The notes under the pieces were generated by a model, which saw nothing but the letters and a program-made list of their open reading frames with translations, did not search any database and was not told the origin of the DNA. The position numbers and the translations under genes were made by a program. Of a DNA stretch of 64,000 nucleotides, positions 32,910 through 44,617 are shown piece by piece. How positions within the stretch are numbered: the stretch's first letter is position 1; each line of letters opens with the position of its first letter. The DNA is from Plantago ovata (lineage: Eukaryota > Streptophyta > Magnoliopsida > Lamiales > Plantaginaceae): assembly GCA_028274465.1 (NCBI GenBank), contig CM051456.1, positions 80,710,753 to 80,774,752 of the forward strand. The letters run 5' to 3'.

Positions 32910-33521
32910 CTAAAGGTGGGCAAAGCAGAAATTAGGATGGTTTGTGATAGTCCGAGAGGTCCTTTTAGGTATATTCATTACGTTCGACCTCCCGAACGGA
33001 GAAAAATCTCAAAAAATAGTGAAAAGAAGAGATACAAGAAGTTATACTACGGAGCGACCAACCGCTCGAAACAAGCAAGAGCGAGCAGGCGAGCATACGA
33101 ACATGTATATAAGCAGGAGAGCAAGCATGCTAACAAGTAAATCGAGGAGTATACGAGCGACCAACCGCTCGAAAATAAAAAGGTTCCTACAGTAAAGTTA
33201 CGGCCATACGCTAAGGAGGAGGCAACAGGGGTTTACAGTGAAGCAAAAAGACATAAGAAAGGGGGAATTCCTCCTACGGCCATGCAAGTCAAATCGATTC
33301 AATTCGATTCAACCAAAGTCCATCTACAGGTCCGTTTACAGATTTTAAGTCCATGGCCGTTCTTAGGCCGCCGTCCACCGGCAATTATTCAGGTGACAAG
33401 ATTCCGGGAAGGAAATAAAAAGGCGAAATTAAAAAGGGCGAAATCGAAAGCAAAAACAGCAAATTCAAGCAAAAAGGATGCGATTAATACAAGTAATCGT
33501 AATGGAGATGTGAAAACTTAC
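32910..33521 (-). other. Predicted leader intron of the antisense gene
   Basis: Minus-strand donor ACAA/GTAAGT (33521-33516) and acceptor CCTTTAG/G (AG at 32911-32910), immediately before an ATG at 32908. The stretch has no supported ORF. It would place the TATA box, a short first exon and the coding start in a normal plant gene order. Confidence 0.4.
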
Positions 33522-33724
33522 TTGTTTTATAAGTCGGTAGAGATTAGAAGCCGGAAAAGAGGAACTTCGCCTGAAAAAACGGATTCTGGACGTCCGAATT
33601 GGTTCCTCGCGCTACGCTTGTCTCGATCACCTTGCTCGTCGATCACTCAAATACGCTCCTCGCTCTCTCTGTTTTGCTCTGAGTGTTCGGATTGCGAAAA
33701 GTGTGGAATGACCGAGTATCGGCC

Positions 33725-33732
33725 TATTTATA
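33725..33732 (-). promoter_or_regulatory. TATA box for the antisense gene
   Basis: Minus-strand TATAAATA in context CTTCTATAAATAGGCC, about 820 bp upstream of the coding start and 200 bp upstream of the predicted leader splice donor. It points away from the Tat 3' LTR, so the gene would have its own promoter. Confidence 0.55.
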
Positions 33733-34044
33733 GAAGGGTATCTCGGGGATACGAATCGTCGCATGCCCTCGCTCCATCCGGATCGACCACGTGGCCACTA
33801 TCAACGGCCCAGATCACGGCCGCCTGGCGAATTCTCTATTTTACCCTCCACGCTCCCGCTCGAGCTCGGGCGCACTAACCACACCAGGTAATTCGTAGCG
33901 CGAGTAACCGCACCACTTGGATTAGGTATAGAGCGACGACCTTATCATAGAGCGACTCTCAAATGCATCCCTCCTCGAGATTCCGCGGATAAAAAAGGAT
34001 GGCAAGACAATAAATCGACGGGTACATTATGATGGATCGAGGAG

Positions 34045-34308
34045 CCACTCTCAGAATTATCTCTCCTCGAGATAACTTGCAAGGAAAAAGCGGCGAGCAG
34101 TCATTCCAAGCCACTCTCAGAATTATCTCTCCTCGAGATAATTTGCAAGGAAAAAGCGGCAAGCAGTCATTCCATTCCACTCTCAGAATTATCTCTCCTT
34201 GAGATAATTTGCAAGGAAAAACCGGCAAGCAGTCATTCCATTCCACTCTCAGAATTATCTCTCCTCGAGATAATTTGCAAGGAAAAAGCGGCAAGCAGTC
34301 ATTCCACT
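34045..34308 (+). repeat. 66-bp tandem repeat, four copies
   Basis: Units start at 34045, 34111, 34177 and 34243, each CCACTCTCAGAATTATCTC..., with a few substitutions per unit. Each unit holds an inverted repeat ATTATCTC/GAGATAAT around a TCCTC loop. A minus-strand frame through it (33959-34336) reads as a repeated peptide and is treated as non-coding. It lies between the antisense promoter and the 3' PPT. Confidence 0.9.
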
Positions 34309-34540
34309 CCACCAAGGAATACTTACCCGAATCCAATCTCTACCCAGCAAATATACCTCTTTTCATAAGGTCCGAGCAACGTCTGCTCGCACCCTATAAA
34401 AAGGGGGGGAGGGAGAGATAGGAGGAGGGAAATACCAAGGTGCGAATACGGAAATCTTTTTTCGCCCACTACTAGTCAAGACTCTGCTCGACCTATACTT
34501 CAACATAGTTCCTCAACTATCTTCTACAAAGATACTTGGA

Positions 34541-34555
34541 AACTAGGGGGACATA
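34541..34555 (+). other. Tat polypurine tract
   Basis: AACTAGGGGGACATA directly before the 3' LTR TGTTAG. Confidence 0.65.
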
Positions 34556-35307
34556 TGTTAGTGTTGAAATATGTCCAGTCCGCATGTACGAACTGGAGCG
34601 GTCTAAGAGCGCGACAAAGCATCATAGGTCGTCCCTCAAGGGGCGCGACCACACCCAAGTATGTCACTAAGGTGTGGTTCGACTAACATAAGGTCCGACC
34701 ATCACTAGGAGGCCAACCCTCAAAATAAGCTCATCACAAGGACAAAGCAGCCATTGAGCTCGAGGAGCAGCCCTATGGCTCGAGGAGGACCTTACGTCAA
34801 GGTAACGCTCCTTGAGAGAAACTGGGCAGGACACTACTCGCACCTTCTACGTACAAGGAAGGCTCGAGGACCCTGAGCGACCAGCCATGGTTACTCCCTT
34901 GGGCCAAGGCCCATGGACCTCCTTAATGGGCTTGGGCCGAGGAAGGCCTCAATCTCAGTCGTACACGTGTCGTGATCCTACGCGACCTGGACATCAAAGT
35001 CCACAAGTATATAAAGGCTTCATTCACTTCTCAACAGTAAGCATTAACACCTCTCAACCACCACATTTACTACTCGTACTAGGGAAGCCTCACAACTCCC
35101 TACTCGTAAAGTCGTCACTCCGGTCTGATATCTTATAGACCGGGCAAGAGACACTAGCCCCCCCCCCTCCAGTATATTTCAGGTACGAGGAAGCTACAAG
35201 AAGGTTCACTACCTATCCTAGAGGAACACTACAAGAAGAAGAACTAGAATAACTTAGATTAGCGACTCACTGCGAATTTAGAAAGAAACAAGAATTACCC
35301 TTCAACA
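34556..35307 (+). repeat. Tat 3' LTR
   Basis: Direct repeat of 1180-1930 with TATATAAA at 35008-35015. It ends TTCAACA and is followed by the AGCAT duplication and the resumed Sirevirus pol. Confidence 0.95.
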
Positions 35308-38257
35308 AGCATGGTTATGGCATAAACGAACAAGTCATCTAAACTTCAAGACGCTGAATAAGCTGTCTAAAAAGGTACTTGTAGTTGGATTACCTAGGGT
35401 TACTTTTAAGAAGGATGGTGTTTGCAATGCATGTCAGCAAGGAAAGCAAACCAAATCTTCTTTCAAGAACAAGGCAGTACCGTCAACTACAAAACCTTTA
35501 CAACTCTTGCACATGGACTTGTTTGAATCTTCTTCAACAAGCTATGCTGGTAAGAAGTATGGTCTAGTCGTGGTAGATGACTATTCAAAATTCACTTGGG
35601 TAGTATTCATCAAGCACAAATCTGAAACCAAGACTGAAATACCTAACTTGCTGAATAAGCTTGAAGTCATGAAAAATGACAAGGTAAAAGTCATAAGGAC
35701 AGACCATGGTACTGAGTTTGTAAACCAGTACATAACTGAATATTGTACCTCAAAAGGAATACAACATCAGTTATCCTCAGTAAGAACACCACAGCAAAAC
35801 GGTGTTGCTGAACGGAAGAATCGTACCCTGAAAGAAGCCGCAAGAACAATGCTTGCTGACACTGAAATAAGTGAGGCTTATTGGGTTGAAGCGATTAATA
35901 CCGCCTGTTATACTCAAAACAGATGTTTGATTACTAAGGAATACAACAAAACTCCTTATGAATTGTTTGTTGGAAGACCTCCTAACATCACTCATCTAAG
36001 AGTATTTGGTTGCAAGTGTTTCGTTCTTAACAATGGTAGAGAATACCTAAGAACATTTCAACCAAAGGCAGACGAAGCGATATTTCTTCGCTATTCCTTG
36101 CATAGTAAAGCTTATAGAGTTTACAACAAAAAGGCACAAAAGATTGAAGAATCAATGCATGTTGTATTCTACGAAAAGTCACAAGGAGTGCCTACTGAAG
36201 AAGAAATATCAGAATGTATGAAAAAGGTAATCATACATGAGCAAAGAACTGAATCTGATGCTAGGCAAATCAAGTCAATTGAACTAAATGATGATTCTGA
36301 CAATGACTCTCCTCCCCCTAGTCATGACAAGATAAATATAGTTTACGACAAAGAATTTCCAGCAAAAGACGCGGTTGCTCCGGAAGTTGCTGAAATTACG
36401 CAATCTCCAGTGCCTGCTGATGAACTACCTCAATCAAGCAATGCTGAACAAGCAGTTGCTGATGAACAAATCTCAGCAGAGACACAAATTCCCAGTAGTA
36501 CTGAACAAGTACATACTGAAGAGTCACATGCTGATGAGCAAACATATCCTGATCCAACAAGCAGAAAACCTGTTAATAAATGGATTAGAGATCATCCCTC
36601 TACGGATATGATTGGCGATATTAATAAACGCCAAGTGACTAGATCCAAAGCTACTCATGGACTTGCTGAAGAAGCAATTGTCGTAGAAGTAGAATCTTTG
36701 TTCTCTTGCTTTGTTTCAGAAATTGAACCTAAAACCATAGAAGAAGCTTTAAAGCATTCTGAATGGGTAAAGGCAATGCAAGAAGAACTGGATCAATTTG
36801 AAAGAAACAAAGTCTGGAAACTTGTGCCACTTGCTGAAGACAAGAAAGCTATTGGTACAAAGTGGGTGTTCAGAAACAAGCTGAGCGAGTCTGGTGAAGT
36901 AACAAGAAATAAAGCACGTTTAGTTGCTCAAGGTTACTGTCAGACTGAAGGATTGGACTATGATGAGTCTTATGCACCAGTTGCAAGATTTGATGCAATT
37001 AGGCTTTTCTTGGCCTTTGCTGCTCACAATGATTTCATCGTTTACCAAATGGATGTTAAAAGTGCATTCTTGAATGGTGAACTTGCTGAAGAAGTCTACC
37101 TAGAACAACCCCCTGGCTTTGAACTTCCCTCAGAAATCAAGATGGTATACAAGCTTCAGAAAGCTGTATATGGTCTAAAGCAAGCACCAAGAGCATGGTA
37201 TGATACCTTGGCTAAATTCTTGCTGGAAAATGGTTTCAAGAAAGGTGAAGTTGACAAAACCTTATTTACCATGAACCATGATGGTAAAATACTCTTAGTT
37301 CAAATTTATGTGGATGACATAATTTTTGGATCTAAGGACAAGCAACTTTGTGATGATTTTGCCAAACTCATGACAAATAAGTTTGAAATGAGTATGATGG
37401 GAAAATTGAATTATTTCCTAGGATTGCAAGTCAAGCAACTCAAAGATGGAATATTCATAAATCAAGCAAAGTATGCGAAAGAAATGCTCATAAAGTTTAG
37501 GACCAAAGAGGATGAGAAACCTGAAAAGATCCCTATGAGTGTTGGTACCAAATTGGGCTATACTAAGGAAGATAAAAGTGTTGAAGAACACAAGTATAGG
37601 AAGCTCATTGGTTCCTTGTTGTATTTAACAGCAAGTAGACCTGACATTCAGTATGCTGTTTGTGTGTGTGCAAGATTCCAATCTGATCCAAGAGAATCAC
37701 ACTACAAAAAGGCAATCAAGATACTGAAATATGTCAAAGGTACAGACAATGTTGGATTATGGTATCCTAAAGATTCTGGACTTGAATTGGTTGGTTATTC
37801 TGATGCTGATCATGGAGGATCAACTCTTGATAGAAAAAGTACCTCTGGAACTTGTCAGTTTTTGGGTACTAGATTAATATCAAGGTTCAACAAGAAGCAA
37901 ACCTGTGTTGCCAATTCATCCACTGAATCTGAATACATTGCAGCTGGTTGTTGCACAGCTCAAATCCTATGGATTCAGCAACAATTAAGAGATTATGGTA
38001 TTTCTGCAAAGAAAACACCAATCTTTTGTGATAATACAAGTGCTATTGCAATCACGCAAAATCCTAAGTTTCACTCAAGGACTAAGCACATTGATATTAG
38101 ACATCATTTCATTAGAGATCATGTAGAAAAAGGAGATATTGAGGTTGTGAAAGTAGGCACTGATGATCAACTTGCTGATATCTTTACAAAGTCCCTACCA
38201 GATAATAGGTTCGCAATGCTAAGGTATAAGCTTGGATTGATTGAACTACCTCAATAA
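35308..38257 (+). CDS. Sirevirus Pol: pre-integrase zinc region, integrase, RT, RNase H
   Basis: One open frame of about 980 codons from the target duplication to the stop at 38257. Zinc finger [10 protein letters not shown] ... CNACQQGKQ; integrase DDE with [17 protein letters not shown] and [13 protein letters not shown] with [13 protein letters not shown] and [11 protein letters not shown]; copia RNase H with [21 protein letters not shown] and [12 protein letters not shown]. The [11 protein letters not shown] and [13 protein letters not shown] patterns and the long downstream ORF support the Sirevirus (SIRE/Maximus) lineage. The frame is unbroken, unlike most coding regions here, and joins 1-1179 in phase. 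Confidence 0.95.
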
Positions 38258-38276
38258 AGGATACACTTGGTAGAAT

Positions 38277-38636
38277 GCTGAAACAGGTATTCAGCAAGCC
38301 AAAGTATTCTTACTTAAAAGCTCCATCTACTAATTTCTCCTAAGAAATGATAAGTCACTACATGTTTGCTGAAACAGGCATTCAACAAGTAATTCCTTCA
38401 AAACGGGTATTTGTTAGGAAACTTGATCACTTGCTGAGACAGGCACTCAGTAAGAGAAAGACCTTAAGGATTGCTGAAACATGCATTCAGACAATCAAAG
38501 ATACTGAAACAGGTTTTCAAGTATCAAGGGAATATTCTGAGACGGGAACTCAGAAAAAGAGCTAAGCTCATCTCTCAGATTTTACCAAAGGATATATCAA
38601 GTACAAAAGAATTTACTGATACGGGAAATCAGAAAT
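38277..38636 (+). repeat. Seven-copy GCTGAAACAGGYATTCAGC hairpin repeat after Sirevirus pol
   Basis: Imperfect copies at about 38277-38298, 38368-38389, 38433-38454, 38473-38492, 38501-38520, 38533-38556 and 38612-38636. Each keeps CTGA ... TCAG arms around an ACAGGYAT or ACGGGAA purine-rich centre. Multi-copy polypurine and inverted-repeat motifs after pol are known in Sireviruses, so this probably represents that feature in this lineage. Confidence 0.7.
38409..38425 (+). repeat. Internal copy of the Sirevirus LTR start
   Basis: ATTTGTTAGGAAACTTG is identical to 44615-44631, which spans the last PPT bases and the first 14 bases of the 3' LTR. The copy lies inside the hairpin repeat zone, preceded by a purine-rich AAAACGGGTA. 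Confidence 0.7.
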
Positions 38637-38639
38637 ATC

Positions 38640-39162
38640 TTTTAAACTTAAGAAAATATGAGATATCTGAGTAAGGGGAAACTTTCAGCAAGTATCTAGG
38701 TTGATAATTCAAACTCGCTGAAAAGATTCTTGTCTATTTCAGCAAGCAATCTATTCCCTTAAAACTCGGTAAAATCAATTTGTGACGTTAATCGGGCACA
38801 GATAAACTCGTAATAATCATGACATGATATTCAATCGTGGCCATTGATTAAAAGGAGTTACTAATCTAACGGTTAATAAAACAAAGAGAGAGAGTGCTCT
38901 GACGGTTTCAAGTTAGTGGGCCACTACGCATTTAATGCAAATGCTCCACTAACGCCTGTGTTTCTCTGTTTTAACCTTGTTGAGAGCTCAAATCGATTGA
39001 GTTTCTCACATACCAGAGACACTATATAAAGGAGTTAGAGAAATGACAAAATTCTTTAACTCACATTTCCTTTCTCTGCAAATTTTAGCCTGAATCTACT
39101 GTACCTCCGATCAAAAAGCAAACTATCTCTTTTCGTACACATTTTTCTACTCTATAAAAGAA
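38640..39162 (+). other. Sirevirus spacer before the extra ORF
   Basis: Non-coding and AT-rich. It contains a TATATAAAG box (about 39022-39030) followed by a leader to ATG 39163, so a separate promoter for the extra ORF is possible. Confidence 0.4.
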
Positions 39163-42100
39163 ATGGCTCCTAAGAGACAGTCTTCTAAGTCCTCAAAGTC
39201 ATCAAAGGTTGACAGTGCTGAAACACGCACTGCTCCGGTGACTACTCCGGCTACAAATACAACGAAAGTTGTGTTGAAAAACGACCGAATCTCAGAAAAA
39301 CCTATGCCTCCGTCATATCTTGACACTGCAAAGTGTGAGATGTTGATGCAATGGGGAGGTTTTGCAAAAGAGAAGTACATTAGGTACTTCTATGAACAAG
39401 AACTCGATGACGAGAATGAAGAGGCGCTTGAGTTTATCAAGCAGCAAGGCCTCATGAACTTTATATCTGCTCGCACTAAGCAGGTGAGCATGATAGATAC
39501 AATGGAATTCTACAACAATGCAGAAATCCAGTCCCTTACTGATAGTAAAGGAGTCACTGAAAAAGTGATCTTTACTACAGTTCAGAACACGCAAATCGTC
39601 CTGAAATGGACTGATTTAGCGGAGATATTTCAAATTTCAACCACTGGAACTGAAGATGACATCACTGCCACTGACGAAGAAATTGAAGCTTTCTACAGTG
39701 ACGTCAGAAATGAGAAACTGAAGAAAGGCGAGATTGCTCCCGTGACTTGGACAAAGCACGTTAAGAGAAAGCATCTCTGCCAGTCACTTGGTCTAGTAGC
39801 TTTGCTACTAATAAAAGTTCTTGACTCCCAAGTTGGAGGAATTGACCAAGTAGGCCTGAGAAGATGGCCGCTGCTGATGCATATCCATGAAAATAAAACG
39901 GAACTTAACTGGGCTAAGTACATTTTCAACAGGCTTATTGATTGTGTTACTAAGTTCAAGGTAAAGGTAGAAGACAACAAGGTCTCACCTTCCTTTCCAG
40001 TTATGTATGGAATCAAGATATGCTACATCCTTGAACATTTCAGGATTTAGAGAAACCCATTGCCAATCAAGAAGTCTGTATGCAATGTGGGAAGATCATT
40101 CTACAAGCAGAATGTACCTAAGACTGCTGGCAAGAAATCAAAGAAGACAACAACTAAATGTTGTCAGCACAAGCCAGCAAGAAAGGTATACAACAGCTGC
40201 AGATGTTACCACTCAGCAACTTAGAGATGAAACTGTTGTTGGTGGTGGTAACACAAATGAAACTGCTGTAGATAATCAACAAGGTACGTGTACAACAGTC
40301 GTTGCTGAAAATGCAACTATTGATGCCTCTGGGAAACTGGAGAAATCTAACAAGAAAAAGAGGAAAGCTGATGATGACACTCAGACTGCAGCGTCATCAG
40401 CAAAACCCGTACCTAAGAGGAAAAGGAACGAAAACACAAGGAAGAAAACACTGTCTCGCAAGTCAGTTCCTGCTGTCCAAGACCTCTCAGACAATTCCCA
40501 GACAAATGCTGAAACGCATTTGCCAGTAGATGTTGACAAGGTGGTTACTGAAGCCTATGTCAGCAACATTGAAGTGTTTGCGGAAGCCTTCAATGATCGA
40601 CTTAACGTTGATACGTCTACTGAGAACAGACCACAAGGCAGTGGAAATGAAATTCCTGCCCAAGTCCCAGATATCTACATTGTAGATAATTTAGATGATC
40701 CAACTATGGAACCAGCAAGTGACATTGCTGCTGATCTGCAAAAAGCGGCACTCGCTGATGCTGCTGAAAAGATGGTTGCTGAACAAGCAACTCATCAAGT
40801 TGCTGAAACCCCGCTTGTTGAAGGACCAGTTGCTGAGACAGCAATGGTTCCAGTTCCAGAAGTTTCTGAAACACAAGAAGCACTATTCAACGACGCATCT
40901 CGTGATGCTGAGAATACTGGCCCAAGTTCACCCAAGACATCAATCGACAAAGTCCAGCTTGTACTGGAAGCTATAAGCCAACAAATGGAGTTGGAGATTG
41001 AAGAATCATCCAACAAATCCATTGATGTCTTCATGACAAGCAGTGAGCTCAAGGGTCAAGACGCTTCTGCTCAACTTATCATTTCAGAGACAAGGGAGAT
41101 TGCTGAAACCGCACAGCTTTCTCAAATAGAGCAAGACAAGAAGTCTGCTGAAGAAACAGTCCAAGAAGCTGAATAAACTGTTAATGCTGAAAGGACTGAG
41201 CCACAACCTGTCCTTCTTCAGCAGGTAGTTAATTCAACCATCAGTAAAACTTCAAATTCTGAAACTTATTCCTTTGCTAATATTATGTTATCTCTACAGA
41301 CTTCTCAAGATGAAAGTCAGATGGTTGCTGAAGCCTCTGCACCAGAACCAACACTCCCTGCTCAGCAGGATGAACAAATGGAGGATGCTATTCAAGCTCC
41401 TCAAGGAATGGAAATTGTACAACATGAGCTTGCTGAATCTCAGCAGGTAATTCATGTTTCAACTTTGAACTCTAAAACAATTTTCCAAACCAATCCTGAT
41501 CTAAATAATGTTCTTTTTCAGGCTCAAAAGGAGACCACTGAAGTGGTAATCATCACTGAAGATCATCAAGTAAGTTCTGAGGAACTGTACTTGAACTTCA
41601 AAAGAACCACTTTGTCACAAGTTTCTAAGTCCGTCAGCAACTGGCAAAGATATAGGCGAATGGACTTCTCTGATCTCCATGTTCATCTTTCAAACGAGAA
41701 AAAGAGATCTTCTCTGCTGAAGCTCGAAACATTTGTCCACTCCATCCTCCCTGAAGAAATGACATATTCTCAGCAAATGAGCTCGAATATGATTGCTCAA
41801 ATCAGAGAGAATATGAAGGCAAAATTCAAGAGTGGACCTCTCCAGCTGAACAAGCTGTGATGCTCAAAGGTTCATTTGTACCTGTGGTGGCTGATCCCCA
41901 CAAAATCAATGAGGAAGAGGAAGTGACAAGTGTTGCTTTATACAAGCACGTTGAGCTAGTAATTCTGACCGATGATGATGAAGAGGAAGAAGATGAGAAC
42001 ATTCCCACTGACCCAAGTGATGATGAAGGGAAAGATTCCAAGGACAAGAAAGACGATGATGATGACAATCAAGGTGATGCTGGAGGTTTGAAATTGACAG

Positions 42101-44351
42101 TTGCTGAAAATACTCCACAAGAAAATCAGCAAGCTGAACAACAACAACCTCAGCAATAATCTCAACCTCCTCCTGCTGCTGCTGAAAATCAAGCACCTGT
42201 GCAAGGTGTTGATACTGAAGAGGAATATGCCAGAAAAAGGGCTGCCTTGAAAAATGACAAAAGTCCAGTTTCTGATGCCAAGGTTACTGAAGAAAACCTT
42301 GATGATGATGATGAACAAGATGAAGATTACCAACGCGCTCTCCAGAACAGTCTCTTGATCCATGCAAGGCATACGCAAGATCTAGAAATTGGTCAATCTT
42401 TAGGAGTAAGATCAAAGGAAGTCCCCTCCCTTCCATTTACTACTGGCGAAACTCCAGTAATTGAGCCCCAAACTCAATTAAAACTAACTACTGGCGAAAC
42501 TCCAGTTATTGAGTCTCAAACGTTGCCTTCAGCAACTACTCAATTAAAACTAACTACTGGTGAAACTCCAGTTGTTGAGTCTAAAGCGTTTCCATCAGCA
42601 ACCACTCAACAAAAAGGAAGTGAAGCTGCTGACTTAGGTTCTAAAGTTGCTGAACTTGATGAATCTGAGGATGACGATTACTTATCAGAAAATTAGGATG
42701 AACAATCCAAAAGAGATCCAAAAGTTGTTCAAATCCCTCCTCCCGATACATAAATGATTTAGACGATGGTCTAAGAGGAGAATTGCTGATAAGGGATGAT
42801 CAGTTTGCTTCTGAACTAAAAGTTCATTCCTTGACACCACATCTAGTGCCGTTCCCAAGAGTTGAGGAGTTTACTCCTAGAATTTTGGCACTAAAGAAAG
42901 TCCATGATGCCTGCAAAGCAGAAGATGAGGCATTGCTTGCTGACAGCCCACTTGACTTTGGAAAAATATTGGCTACAGTGCTGAGACGCACTACAACTTT
43001 GACAATAGCTCAGAAAGACATCAGTCTTTATCACAAGAGCTATGAAGAAGATGTAAGTCAAGCCCTCAAGCTCGCAAAGACCGCTCTCGTGAAGGCTCAG
43101 ACTTTCATGGATGAGAAGGCCGCAACAGAGAAAAGACATGAAGAGAACATGATGAGCATTCAAAAAGAGTTGTCAAAAATGACTTCTGATCAGCAACAAA
43201 TCATCATGAAGTATAATAGTTTAAGCACTCTTGCTGAAAATTGCAATGAGTTCTATTTTCTGCACATCACTCCGATGTTGCAATCCATGTCTAAGGGGGA
43301 AAAGAAAAGTACCAGAAAGAGAAACCAAACCCCTCCTGCTGTTGATGAGCCACTGCCCATAGAACCGCTTGTTGAAAAAGAGCAAAGTTCTAAAAGGCAA
43401 GCAGAATCTGAGTTGAATTCAGCAAGTACCAAAAAGAGAAAAACCGCTGTTGAAACACAAGATTTTTGCCATACTGAAAGTCATCAAAATATGAATGAAG
43501 ATGATGAAGATGATGACAATCAAACAATAGCTCAAGCCATAAGAGCTAGACCCTTAACAGCCTTGACTCCGTCTGGCCACTCAAAGCATTTCTCGTCTGA
43601 CTCTTCAGCAAGAGATCAAGACAATGCTAAAACAAGAAGAAGAAGGCAAAGACAGGAAGAAAAGAGGCTGGCCAGCATTGCTATTGGCTCCGGCATCGAA
43701 TACACAAAGACCAGTAATGAAGAAACCACTCAGAATGTGATCAGAAACATTCATGGTTGCTGGATCTTAAAGCTGGAAGATTTGCTGGTGAATGAGTTCT
43801 TTCCTACAGCCATATTGAACCAAATGTTCACATGGATTGAACTCAAGGTACAAAGAAATAAAAGGGAAGAATCCCTCCCAAGAAATATTGCTGGGAGATG
43901 GTTGAATCTCGAGGTCTCAGTAAGAAGAATTGCCATTGGTAAGACTTATAGACAAGAACCAAATCTGATCAAACCACCTGGCATTGCTCACTACTCTGAC
44001 CCGGTAACAAAGAAGACAAAGAAGAGACTTGGATTGATTCCTTATGAGTATTTCTATCTCACTGCTAAGGATCAAGAAGAAGATCTTCTCTGGCTAAGAA
44101 AGATTCATCCGAAAAGCATTTCAGATACACAGCTTCTCCATGCCAGCAATTGGGGCATGCATTTGTGGGTGACAAATTACATGGAAATGAATGCTGAAAA
44201 GCATCATCGTACTGCCTGCAAAAATGCAAGAATTCTTCAACTACAAGTCCGTAGGCTTCTGGAAAACTACGAAAAGGACTGTGTTGAATTTACTGCACTT
44301 GCTGAGAAGAGTGTAAGAGAGATTTTGAGAAAATCTTCTGGAAGAGCTTAA
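39163..44351 (+). pseudogene. Sirevirus long extra (env-like) ORF with frameshifts
   Basis: Collinear open pieces (39163-40047, 40155-41176, 41177-41860, 41861-42159, 42160-42696, 42783-44351) share composition and flow, and look like one ORF of about 1700 codons broken by about three frameshifts and several stops. The N-terminal 290 residues hold WGGFAKEKYIRYFYEQEL and TMEFYNNAEI, loosely like the Transposase_32-type pattern. The middle is acidic and Ala/Glu/Gln-rich with a TTGETPV repeat (42439-42612). The C-terminal 520 residues contain a coiled-coil-like stretch, basic clusters (KKRKTAV, RRRRQRQEEKR) and a conserved-looking end. No membrane segment or signal peptide is seen, so envelope function is unsupported. 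Confidence 0.6.
42439..42612 (+). repeat. TTGETPV-coding tandem repeat
   Basis: Three units starting at 42439, 42487 and 42553 with ACTACTGGYGAAACTCCAG. The first spacer is shorter (48 bp against 66 bp). In frame with the extra ORF. Confidence 0.8.
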
Positions 44352-44617
44352 CTCTCTGTAATAGTTTTTGTTAAAGTGTTTGTTTGTTGATTCTGTTTAA
44401 AGTTATCTCTGCTACTTCTTGTAAACTTCTGAAAGATAACTATCAGCAATGAAGCTTTTGACTCTTATTGGTTTTTGATTATGCAATTTACTTATGCTTA
44501 CTGTTTAATCATTCAAGTATGCTTGCATTAATCAACTGATTTATTCAACATCAGAAACCTCTAAAAGGGTAACAATTAATTTAGCCATGGATTGCTAACA
44601 TCAAAAAGGGGGAAATT
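44352..44617 (+). other. Sirevirus 3' untranslated region and polypurine tract
   Basis: AT-rich, no ORF. It ends in AAAAAGGGGGAAATT (44603-44617), a strong PPT directly before the LTR TGTTAGG. Confidence 0.75.

Larger units (their letters stand above)
1180..35307 (+). mobile_element. Tat-clade Ty3/gypsy element (34.1 kb including nested insertions)
   Basis: It is bounded by near-identical LTRs (1180-1930, 34556-35307) beginning TGTTAG and ending CAACA, and flanked by a 5-bp duplication AGCAT (1175-1179, 35308-35312). Order: LTR, PBS, gag, protease, RT, RNase H, second (archaeal-like) RNase H, integrase, antisense gene, 66-bp tandem repeats, PPT, LTR. Tat clade is called from the YVDDMLVKS RT motif, the second RNase H after the RT-linked one, and the antisense extra ORF, all known for this clade. 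About 10 substitutions in 751 aligned LTR bases (1.3%, by eye) suggest a recent insertion. It is interrupted by the solo LTR at 4347-7147 and by Athila-1 at 10258-27926; without them it is about 13.7 kb. Confidence 0.93.

Noticed and set aside
34045-34308. CRISPR-like spaced repeats
   Set aside because: The units are contiguous 66-bp tandem repeats without unique spacers, in a plant retrotransposon; no cas genes.
33959-34336. Minus-strand ORF of repeated SRGEIILRVEWNDCLPLFP-like units
   Set aside because: It is the translation of four 66-bp tandem repeats whose length is a multiple of three, so any open frame stays open.
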